This document shows positions 48,571 through 59,642 of a DNA stretch of 64,000 bases, piece after piece. Position numbers and translations under genes: made by a program. The stretch is taken from NCBI GenBank assembly GCA_032622095.1, contig CP136064.1, forward strand, positions 183,874,209 through 183,938,208, read 5' to 3'. This DNA comes from Siphonodentalium dalli (lineage: Eukaryota > Mollusca > Scaphopoda > Gadilida > Siphonodentaliidae). Every line of letters begins with the position of its first letter. Position 1 is the first letter of the stretch. A model generated the notes under the pieces. It searched no databases, was not told the origin of the DNA, and worked only from the letters and a program-made list of their open reading frames with translations.

Positions 48571-51500
48571 ATCTTTTCATAGTACTCGAACGCTACATCT
48601 TGGTAATACATGTATGTAATATCTCGTATTAGGGATTGATAAAGTACTGGCAAAGCTGGTTCTTTCGTACGGCAATAATACAAATTTTGTTAACATTCAA
48701 TATTATATTACAACTGCATATGCTACATTATTGATTTTTTACGTCGTGATCACGACGATTCTCCATGCGGATAATGGTGAGTGAGGATTAGCTTGGTACA
48801 TGTTCTTTGCAATGCGGTACCGAGATATCAAAGTTTTACCCATCATCCGTGGTTTACGCTCAATGGAGTTGAAAGAAGATGGCCATGTCAGCTGCCTATA
48901 GTTTAATTAATGGGATAATAGAGATACAGTTGTCGGGCTGGGGCTCAAAACGTATAGAGATAAACTATTTGTGTGCATTCGGGGCTACACAGATACGCGG
49001 TGAACAACTGTTACTGATAATTTCAGGCTAAGTGTACCTCAAATATTTACCTTGAAAGTATGTAACTTGTTTGGACCGCATGGTTTTTTTAAAAGAAGTT
49101 CGCGGTCACTCTGTGGTCTGAACAATTTAACTTGGCCAATATTGCCATTCAGAATTGCATTTTGCTACAACCTATGGCGAATTTTCCATGATTTAATTCT
49201 TATAGGGAAAAAATCGGGGTCCCCTGATCCTTAATTTACCATTGTAGCAGTGCGTTTTGGTTTTAACTAAATGATATGTTTACCTAAATTCAGCCGCTTG
49301 CTTGGGTATAAATGGAAGGTACCGATAATTAGTTGTAGTTTAAGTAGATGGTGCGATTTAAAAATCGAGGGTTGATGTCCCCGGAAACGCTGGACGAGGG
49401 GGTGTCTATCCACATTGGTTATTTCCAAATTAACGCCCATCCTTGAAACAGATCGAAAATACCAAGTCCGAGTCAGCCATCGCATCCCCATCATACACAG
49501 GCGGAGCAAGCTGACAGCCACGGGACATGTGGGTGCAACTATGAATTGGTTGGGGTGGGGTGTCACATCACGTGTACATTGGATTCCCTATATTCCGCTT
49601 TAATACGCAAGTTGGGAAATAACATCTCAACATCACGCGATACCGATAGAATAAATTTGTCACCTTGCGCAATTATGGTCAAAATAACACCAACTATCAG
49701 AATCTATAGTCACACATAATGTACCTATATACATCAACTAAATCACTCACCAATTGACACAAATAGGCATTGCCATATCATTCATATTTTTCATCAGAGT
49801 AATTTCCCTTGACAAAATCACAAAATGTTTTGAACGGTGGTCGGTATATAGTATTCGATTTGCCTACTTTTGTGATTTACATATACGCTATACGCTATAC
49901 GCTATTCGATTACAGTGGTCTGTAGTACTCGCCACCTTATATGCGGCTCAAATATTACCAAAAAAATGTATGCTATAGTATAGGGCCCAGGCGCCATGGC
50001 AGAGCAAACCCCGCTCCATATGAGACAAATGCACCATGTAGAGCAGAGCTGATGCGCTTTTTCTGACCATCTCTTATTTTCCGTTTGTCGAAATATTCTG
50101 ATTATAATTAAAATAAACTTTAGATTAGCCTAAATAGATCAATGATTTATTAATTCATTTATTAAGATTTGGCAAGATTCTCGTGTTTCACGACGACGAA
50201 TAATTTGATTGCCAATAATAGGTAAAAATTAAGGAAACACGGCGATTACAATTTAAGGTAATAATTTCAGAATCGTCTTCAACATTGAGGAACTGAGAAA
50301 CGATCGCGAACTTATAACTATATCATGTATTTGTGAGTTTTGTTGAAAATCCGAAACCGTAAACGTAACAACGAATAGGGAAAAACGACAACGAATAGGA
50401 AGAACACAAAGTCTAGTGACGTAGTACACCTATTCGTAATAATTATATATTGCAGTTCATTATGCGAAAGGTGTCTATTTAACTAGATACTACCGATAAG
50501 AATTACGAATACCTAATTGTAGAAGGTAAATTATCGTCGATCAAAAACCTTTTCGCAGAATTGACGACCACATCGTTCATTTGTGAGAAAATAGTGCCTT
50601 TCAAACGTCTTGCCACTCGCGGTAATGTGCTATGGTTCTCTTTTCCGTGATTATTTTGTACTTATTTATGTTGTTATCAGGTCACAGTCAGTGGTAGGTT
50701 GTATAGGCTCGATGACTACGTGTAAATATCAACGCGCCCATGCTTGGCTGCTCGAAACGGTAATCGTAAATACGGATATGCATGGCAAAAACGACAACTG
50801 ATAGAAAGAACACAAATTATAGTGACGTAATACCCTATTCGTAATTCTTATCAGTAGTAGTTCATTATGTGAAAGGTGTGCAGTATCGATTTATATACTG
50901 AATAACATTCAATTATTTCAGATCTCTTAGTTCACACAACCACTACAGACTGTCGAGAGATATTCGAGATCGGAAGCAAGTTAAATAGCATACTCCAAAG
51001 AATAGCTCTGTCAATTAAGATAGAGTCGATATTTTCTTAATATGGAAATAATGTTTCCATCCTGTGTTCGTCAATTGTTTTTGTTGTGCCCCAAAATAAC
51101 ACCAAATGTGCTTAATATGCATCGACTTCGTGTATATGTTGTTGTTTTATAAACAAGTCACAGGAGAATGGTTCGGAAGTTTAAAGCTCCTTTTTAACGC
51201 AGTTACCATTGATCAATACAACATCTATGAGTGTTTCTGAGAATATGCTGAGTCGTCGATAATATAAAGTGTTCGTTAGTAAGTGCTGAGTAGACATGCT
51301 ATATAGATCATATTGATTTTCACATTTGCACATTTGACTTAATTGTTCTGATGGATAGGCATCGTCAACAACACCATTATTTCCCTCGTTGGCGCCCAAT
51401 TTTGTGCATATTGGGGATGTATTTTCAGATGTACTATTATATTCAAGAGAATTTCCAAGATTTATCTTTAGCTAATTATTTTAAATACATCGGAATTGGA

Positions 51501-52273
51501 CTGTTGTGGGTGACCCAGTATAATTAGACGGACCGTGACATCGGAATAAACTTGAAGATACCCAGTAATATGCAAGGGTATCACTTTATTAGAATTAGTT
51601 GTTCGCTCATAGCACATCCCAAATTGGGCTGAACTAAATCAATTGTTGTCACAACACGGGACATAATAATTATGACACTGGCACCAAATGACTAGCTCCA
51701 ATCTGGTAGTATATTGCAATACTGAACGATAAGTGGTGATGGAAAATAGTACCGGAATGAGAATTTGGGTTTAGGAACATATTGGACGCCATCTTGGAAT
51801 CTGGGAAATGCTCAAGGGTGTGAACTCCACACCAACCCAGAAATTGAAGCACATGCCATCCAGAATCATAATCCACTGAGAGAGAAAAAAAAACTTTGAC
51901 AGAGAATTTTTACTTACCCCTAAAATTGGCCCTTTGCTTCTAGACTTTTAAATATTTCTTTCACTCGACGTCTCGCGTTGCATGTTTTAACAAACTTTAC
52001 ATAACATACCGACGGGATAAGCTGAGTTCACTTCGTGATGTCAAAGGAGTTCGTAACCATTCGAAGTATTTAAACATTGTGATTAAATTTATTGTTCACA
52101 TTAAATTACCCCTTTCAATTGACAACTGTTGTGGAGTTAAATAACTATCATGTTTTCTACAGTTTATTGTCACAATTGCGATATATCTTTACATTTTATT
52201 TAGGTTAGCGGGCCAACAACGTTTAAAGTCCGATATAAGAAGTTTCACGGATGGGTCTCGGACGTAAACTATA
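48571..52273. other. no gene; a weak direct repeat at 50.4 and 50.8 kb
   Basis: About 100 bp containing AAAACGACAAC...GAACACAAA...AGTGACGTA and CCTATTCGTAAT is present at about 50380-50475 and again at 50785-50880. Frames in this stretch (49267-49566, 49754-49978 and others) lack motifs. Confidence 0.5.
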
Positions 52274-52484
52274 CAGTAATGCTATAAATAATCGACCCCT
52301 TAATCACAGCAGAATTATGGGTAACTTTTCAGGAATTAGTCGGATATATGGCTTGTTGCCATTCATCGGAACGCTCTCGCCGAGAACTTTCCGATGAATG
52401 GCAACAAGCCATATTTCCGACTAAATCCTGAAAAGTTACCCATAATTATGCTGTGGTCAAGGGGTCAATTATTTAGAGCATCTC
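52274..52484. mobile_element. fold-back MITE with CAGTAATGC ends, copy 3
   Basis: TA then CAGTAATGCTATAAATAATC at the left; the right end TTATTTAGAGCATCTCG is eroded. The interior arms GGCTTGTTGCCATTCATCGG / CCGATGAATGGCAACAAGCC are intact. Confidence 0.82.
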
Positions 52485-54299
52485 GCTCCACCGATTTCAC
52501 TATCTGGTTTACTTTCGATGAAACTGGGACTATAGGCTGCAGTAAGAACGTGCGCATTATTTGAGGAGAACTGCTCATAATATGATGGCGTAGATACACC
52601 ATAAACGTAGTTGTAACCACAGGTATTAGGCACAAATGTTTTTTTTTTAATTTAATAAAAATTTCGGAAAGGTATTTATCCCGCATGGTTGTTATTAATA
52701 ACAAGACATGTTTGCCTTAATGACTACCCTTTGTTAATCACAAAAGCAACAGGTAGTCGGAAACGTGTTTATGGACCTCCAGCTTTCTTGTCATTGGTGA
52801 AGGCCCTTGTTTAGTACCACCCAAGCGCCAACCATGGGATCCTGGTCGACGATCACATATGTAGTCCTGAAACACACTAAGCATAACTGTTAGCACAAGG
52901 GGTACCCCCTCCCAAAATGGAAGCAGGAAACATTGGGTGGGAGCCGGGTGGGTTGCGTTAAATAATATCGACCGAGTCCGTCGAACGAAATTACCCGAAA
53001 GACAGTATGCTGCTGTGTGATTACTCAAGTGACTTGGCGCCGGACAAAATAGTTCCTCCCTCAATATCGATGGGCTTTATATGTTGTTCCACTGCTTTAG
53101 CATATATATATCCTCGTTCCTTTAGGGCAAACGCATTATCTCAGTTGACACTTAGTGAAGTGAGGAATAGAAGCTGGCTAATTGAGTGGCTGATTGCCAC
53201 ATCGCTCCGCATGTACTGATGTGATAATGTCTATGCATTACTGTGAGATCTATTGATAGCCATTGGGTTTTCCCAGTAGCAACCATATCGGGATAAAGGA
53301 TTTGCATTGCTTCACTGGCATCTCCGTTCTATCTCATTTTTTATAGAGGTCAGCATTTTTCTCTATAAAAGCAACATTTTATTTGTTATTGATCTGTAAT
53401 TGCAGCACTATGTGACCAAATAATCATAGTTTTCAATAAAGTTTGGTTCGCCGTCGTATTTGAGATTAGTGAACATAGAAAAACATTTAAAGTTGATAGA
53501 TCAAATTTATTTGGTTGGTACCCGAAATGTCCGTCCAATGAAAAATAAAAAAATCAAACAATCCAACCCCTAAATCACCGAAATATATACTCTAATCATC
53601 AAACTAAATATGTATAGCATACATATATAGGGTCGTGTAGTAGTTTGCTTGCATATTGATAATTCAATATTGCAAGAACAATATACCTTGGGTAGATCCA
53701 TAGACTCATAACATTTACTATACTGTATACCGGAAGGTATATATATAACTGCACCATGTGGCATCGTATATCATCCAAGAAAGATGCATGTATTAATTTA
53801 CCTCTAACCATGGCAAAGGTGGTTTTCACAAATAGCTCGCAGAACGCTAATGACTTCCGATAAAACTATATATATAATTAAGGGGCAACCATTTCATTGT
53901 TTCGGATTATCGGACCTATGTGTACCCCCAAACAATACATGTCGGGTAGGCCGGAAGACCCCTTTTGGAGTTCGTCTAAATGATGTCCGTTTAAATATCG
54001 AAGTCAGCTTCCGTTACCTGTGTTTGAACTTTAATGCAGTTCGTACATACGCACGCATGTATAGATCGACACCCAATGTATGGTCAAACTATATATATAC
54101 CTCCGTATGGGGTGTACCTAACACTGAATCAGCAGCTGATCAGCAGGCCGGTTACCACCTAAAATGCTGATCAACAGATTTCTCGATTTCAGATTTATTC
54201 AAATATAACGACGGTAGTCGGTCGTAGGTTGTATAAATGACACGTACTATAAGTGGTATATCCCAATACAGGAAGGGGACACATTTTGAATGCCCGCCA
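52485..54299. other. no recognisable feature
   Basis: Frames of 60-108 codons (52738-53064, 53850-54170 and others) show no motif, compositional bias or splice context that would support a gene. Confidence 0.45.
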
Positions 54300-54910
54300 T
54301 GCCCGTTCAACATGCAGTTAAAAATCCCGTTCAGCAGTATACGGCGGCTGCAGTTCAGCAGATTATCGCGAACGCAGTTTAACTCAATTACATGTATATA
54401 ACGAAGTTAGTAGAGTTTACGTTGTGAAAATGATTTGTAATATACAGGGAGAGAAAACCATTTGACCGACGTCCACCCCAGTTCAGCAGTTCAAAATTCC
54501 GTTCAGCAGTTCATATGGAGCAGTTCAGCAGATTCCCCGAACGCAGTTTAACTAAATTCTAATGAAGTTATTCGGGTATAGGTTATGCATATGAATTATG
54601 ATTGACGTGCCTTAAATAAATACATAGAGACAATACCATTGGACCGACCTCAACCCTAGTTCAACAGTTCAAAATCCCGTTCAGCACGTTATTGGATACA
54701 GTTCAGCAGATTCCACTGAACGCAGTTTAACAGATATTTAACGAGGACAGTCGGATATATATGTTGTGCAAATGACCTTTTATCGATGGAACATAACCAA
54801 ATACAGGGATGGAACATCATTTGACTGACCTACGCCCAGATCAGCAGTTCAAATCCCGTTCAGGAGTTCATATGGAGCAGTTCAGCAGAGTCCACCGAAC
54901 GCCGTGCATG
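54300..54910 (+). repeat. satellite-like tandem array, period about 170-180 bp
   Basis: Four units. Each has CCCGTTCAGCAGT, then GCAGTTCAGCAGATT and GAACGCAGTTTAAC, then about 100 bp of AT-rich spacer and GACCGACCTCAACCC. Anchors lie at about 54328, 54498, 54676 and 54856. Confidence 0.85.
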
Positions 54911-55008
54911 TATATGCATTTCACATGCATTTTTCAGCTTCTTTCAAAGATTTTGATTTGTTAAAAAGGCACAAAGCTCTAGTTTTTTCATGTGATATAC
55001 ATTATCTT

Positions 55009-55145
55009 CAACTGGTTATATGTTGGGATATAAGAATTTATGAAACTCGTTTGATAAATTTGATTCACAACTCATCTACGACTCGTGGTGAATCAAATTT
55101 ATCCAAATCGTTTCATAAAATCTTATATACCAACATAACGAGTTG
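55009..55145. repeat. fold-back element
   Basis: CAACTGGTTATATGTTGGGA and TTTGATAAATTTGATTCAC face GTGAATCAAATTTATCCAAA and CCAACATAACGAGTTG around a loop of about 20 bases. Confidence 0.85.
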
Positions 55146-57567
55146 GAGATCCTCTATATACATAATATACAAACACACGCTCTGATGAGCTTTTGACCGA
55201 CGTTACATGTGTATTGTATACGCTTCGCAGTTTATTAGGCTCGATACTATTCGATTCCGATTCCCCCCCGATATATATATACACACGCATGCACGAAATG
55301 ATTGGAAAGGGGATTATACAATGCATGTGTTAACAAGCCCATGCATGAAGGAGCTATGTTAATTGTTTATTCCCCGTTAGTTGCATACCTGCTCTCCATA
55401 AGTGGAGGAGAGGGGTGGATCGGACGAGAAGGACTGGAAAATATAATGTTCGATAAAGATACGTGTATTGCCGAGAGAGGCAGGGGATATTGAGGATGAT
55501 GAGGGACCAGACGCCACCATGCTGGGGGGGGGGGGGGGGGGGGTCTGTATTAAACATATTACAAAATTCATTAATCCTATAGTATAGACGGTGCATGGTA
55601 TGAAGAGATGTACATTATTTATTATTCTATATCAGGGAAATCATTTTGTTCTTGACTATTGTAACAAACGATGGATGGATTTTGGACATCATATGCCGAT
55701 ACAAGTTGCATTATTTCATGGGGAAATTATGTCCCCTGACCCTTATAACAGAGGTTGTTTGTATGGCGAAATACTATGTGTACCTGTCGGGTACACCGCA
55801 TGTTGAAACAATATTTTGCCTGTTTTGCCCTAATAATTCTGTTGTTGGGATATTTCTTGTCTGTGTTTGTTTTTAATTAACAGGTAAGATGTTTGCGTAC
55901 ACCCAATCTATCACATTAATAGAATATTGAACCGTTGTGTTCAAATAATGATATTTACCGTGGCGACTGACCATGGGTTCAATTATTAACGCCTTGCCCT
56001 GGGAATCTCTTGACAGGGACAATAACATCACATGAGCCCGAAGCCATATTAGCTACACTGGCGTAAATATGGTTCGGAACGTCATCTAGCGGATGCGGGA
56101 GGAAATTATATAGGCCCTGGTTGGTCAATAGCCTTGTGTATTTTTAGCATAAACAATATACATCACGTACACCTCTTCCATATGAACCCCAATAGGTAAA
56201 ATAGCCATTGGTACAGGAATTAACCCTTTGTATAGTGAAGTTTGAATTTTTGGTGTGGTCTGAAAAATTACATCAAATTTTAGTGCTGTTCTGACACAAT
56301 TATACTAAAACACAAGATTTAAAGGCGAATTTCCTGCCTGTCGGATATGCATTTTTTGCATAAAAGTTACCGCAAATGTCAATATTTTTCAGATTTAAAC
56401 TGAGAACATTCGGAACCTAGGCATTATATTGTAAACAGTATACACTAAAACGTTTGCACTGACAAATGAAAACATTTACCTTAGTCCATTTTATTAATGA
56501 GAAAAATTCCCGTTCCAGAACTAATTGCAACATAATTTTTCTTTGCACGAATAAGTACACAAACCCTTTATAAACAACATACTATAAATAAACAAGAGAA
56601 TCAATAAAAGGGAAATTGGTGATTTTTGTGAAACTATTAAATTTGAAAAAAATGTAGAAAAATCATCAATTTATGGATTTTCAGGTATATATATCAAAAA
56701 TTTAAACTCACAAGTCTTTAAAAATTACATGTCCATTTTATAGATCTCACTTCCTAATGACAGAACAGAATGTTTTTTTTCCCAGCTTCGTTATAAGTAT
56801 TTATCCAGGTATGTGCCTTAACAAACAGGAGTTTATCTGATTTTGGAGTCCCAAGTTCTCGAAATAAGGTAATTTAAAAACTAGAGAACATTTTTGACTG
56901 TTTTAGTATTCTTCTCACTATAGAATACGTACAAAGAATGATTACTTTATGTCCCTTATTCCTTTATAATTAAGAAGACAAAAATATTCTCAGACAAATG
57001 TGTGTACCATTGTGTGGACCACATTTTAGCCTGTGAAACAGAACTCACTCGATGAAATGCCATGATTGGGGTCGTGAATTCAATAAAATACAACTGTATA
57101 TTGGTGATTTGCAATGAACCATTCATCTTTAAACATCTTAAATCAAGAGACAAAAAGGGTATCATGCAGAGAAAGGTATTTCCTGTTTGTTGAATTACAG
57201 TGTCAACACTCGAATTAGAAAATACCGCTTGTGAGCTCTCGTTTATTGAGATAAGAAATTACACATATTTTCGAATAACGGGTGACAGCTATATTGTGTA
57301 AACTGTGAGATTAAATTATCGAACATTCACTACATGAAATAGTGCCTGTGGCAAAGAACAATCGGTCCCCTATTTATCGCGAACTCTATCGAATGGATTA
57401 ATCGATGAAATATCTGCGAGAATATCCGTTGATTTCTGTCCACACAATAGGAAAACGCAGATACTCATATATCGGTTAGATCTGGACCTTGGGGTAGTTT
57501 TGTATTTTTTATGTCGACCAGAAATAAATACCTCCTGTTTCCTACAAGACAGAATTTGTCTTCGATT
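55146..57567. other. no gene; poly-G run at 55524-55543
   Basis: A run of 20 G lies at 55524-55543. The stretch 56200-57150 is very AT-rich. No motif-bearing frame is seen. Confidence 0.5.
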
Positions 57568-57953
57568 TGTTTCGAGTCGAGGAACCCACCCATCAAAGCT
57601 CAGAGTGATGAGATATCGATTTATAAAATTTGTTGTTTCCCGAGTTATGTAATTTTTGGCGGCCTGGTAATTATTCGTCAAGACGACGGTCTCAGACCAA
57701 ATTGCGGATGAAGATGGATAAATATAAAACCAGGTGGCTTTGGGTGTTAGATATTTGACAATAGGCCAATTTTTTTTTTAACAAAATGTTGCTAAATAAC
57801 ACGTTTTGGGGCAATTATATACTATAGTTGACTGTGTATGTTACCATTATTTTTCGGCAATTAAATGGATTCTGATAACTGAAGCGGCATTTAACAAATT
57901 TCGTGCTGTTGCATTCTGATTATTTGGGGACTATCGCATCGGATTGAGTATCT
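57568..57953. mobile_element. truncated family C element
   Basis: Contains TTCGAGTCGAGGAACCCACC and AACACGTTTTGGGGCAAT as in 33240-33500, and ends CGGATTGAGTATCT before TTAA (57954-57957). The left terminus is missing. Confidence 0.7.
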
Positions 57954-57967
57954 TTAATATCCCTATA

Positions 57968-58498
57968 GGGTAGATCGTTCCATGGTTACGTCCGTATAGA
58001 GATCACATTCCATCCATTCAAAACCTGGGAACTTTTTAATGTTTATCTAGACCTGTTCTGGCGAGGAACTTTGTAATATTGAACAAATATCGCAGGTAAA
58101 ATATTTCTTATAGTGTGGTCGTCGGGAGTTTGAACCTAAAAATAATTGTTATAAAGCTGGTTTTGGTCTCATTTTGTGTGGAAAAGTATCAGGAATAAAA
58201 TATCCAAAATCCGCTAAAATTCGCCTTGTGAAAAATTCAGGATTCAAGATGGCGGCCAACAATTAGAAATATTCCCAATCAGCATTAGTCCGTTGTGAGG
58301 TAGGGGTAATGAGATTGCTCTCGTACAAATGTCATCACGTTTGACAGAGGATTCCACGGTAGTCACACTGACCAAATATCAGTCACAGAGAGTCAAAAGA
58401 TGGCCACCAAAATGGCCGCCAAAATGACAATTATTTCTTTTGTTTATTTTGTTGATCGAAATCAGCCAGTGATGACCAGAATAAGAAATGCTTCATGT
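57968..58498 (-). repeat. flank of nuclease pseudogene; holds block duplicated at 59206
   Basis: The outer about 130 bp (57968-58100) resemble the TIRs of the MITE at 32248-32776 (words AGAGATCACATTCCA, GGGAACTTTTTAA, AAAATATTTCTTA). The block 58062-58498 is repeated, apparently without change, at 59206-59642. It lies directly downstream of the pseudogene's natural stop codon. Confidence 0.65.
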
Positions 58499-58532
58499 TT
58501 TCGGTACTAGTGTGTCAAATATATCAATATAC

Positions 58533-58965
58533 TCAGACCTCATCCTCGTCATCTCCTATCAGAGCCTCTTCTGAATTCATGCAGCCCTCTCCATGCACGA
58601 CAATCTCCACAAGCGATAACACATTTCAGCCCATGTTTGCGACATGTACACATATTGGTGTCACATGTTTTGTTTTGTTTTTGATGACATCTTACACTTG
58701 CACCGTACAAACTTGAGCAATTCGTCCGGGGCTGCATTCTGGTCGTCAGTCATGACTGGGGCAAGATCCGCAGTCGTTATTCAATGTTCTCCAAATCATA
58801 ACCTGGAGATCAGCTATGATGCTGATAGTATGCCGCTCGTTCTGTTGGTGGGAGTTTTTGGGGCTCTAACGCAGTCTTGCTAGAAGATACCGTATCCATA
58901 AACTTCGCATACCGAAGTGTATTTAGTGAGTCTTCTTCTTCTTCTTCTGGTTACAGCCGTCGGTC
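58533..58965 (-). pseudogene. C-terminal Cys-rich tail of a PIN-fold nuclease-like gene
   Basis: In minus-strand frames, broken by frameshifts, it reads NTLRYAKFMDTVSSSKTAL, LPPTERAAYY, APDELLKFVRCKCK, then TNMCTCRKHGLKCVIACGDC and an acidic end (SEEALIGDDEDEV) with TGA at 58533-58535. I recognise this Cys-rich ending from a large, poorly annotated invertebrate protein family that also has FEN1/XPG-like motifs. It is on the same strand as 62846-64000 and in the correct order to be its lost 3' part. Confidence 0.72.
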
Positions 58966-59020
58966 ATTTGCTGACCATTATTAGCCGTTGGGTGGATTTT
59001 TTGGGGGTATTTCTATACTA

Positions 59021-59205
59021 TTAATAAAAGGGTAGTTTTAGTATTAAAAACAGTTAAAACTATGTACAATCTCAGTTGCTTACTTGTTGGTGTGGTCTAG
59101 GATGATAAGAGGCTTCAAGACATCGGGCGATAGCCGCGGATAGCGTCAACTTGAAGCCCCATACATCCTCAGAAGATACAGAGTCTTGTGTTAAATTATT
59201 CCATT
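59021..59205 (-). mobile_element. 5'-truncated copy of the non-LTR element 3' end
   Basis: Nearly identical to 59643-59828: the same 3' terminus (TTTATTAATAGTA on the minus strand), cut at ...AATGGAATAATTT. It joins the duplicated block 59206-59642 with TT microhomology. Confidence 0.9.
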
Positions 59206-59642
59206 CTGGCGAGGAACTTTGTAATATTGAACAAATATCGCAGGTAAAATATTTCTTATAGTGTGGTCGTCGGGAGTTTGAACCTAAAAATAATTGTTAT
59301 AAAGCTGGTTTTGGTCTCATTTTGTGTGGAAAAGTATCAGGAATAAAATATCCAAAATCCGCTAAAATTCGCCTTGTGAAAAATTCAGGATTCAAGATGG
59401 CGGCCAACAATTAGAAATATTCCCAATCAGCATTAGTCCGTTGTGAGGTAGGGGTAATGAGATTGCTCTCGTACAAATGTCATCACGTTTGACAGAGGAT
59501 TCCACGGTAGTCACACTGACCAAATATCAGTCACAGAGAGTCAAAAGATGGCCACCAAAATGGCCGCCAAAATGACAATTATTTCTTTTGTTTATTTTGT
59601 TGATCGAAATCAGCCAGTGATGACCAGAATAAGAAATGCTTC
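59206..59642 (-). repeat. second copy of the 58062-58498 block
   Basis: 437 bp that appear identical to 58062-58498, running from CTGGCGAGGAACTTTGTAAT to AATAAGAAATGCTTCA. Both edges coincide with non-LTR element ends. Confidence 0.93.

Noticed and set aside
52738-53064. 108-codon minus frame, possibly a small gene
   Set aside because: No motif, no sensible splice context, and its composition is like that of the surrounding sequence.
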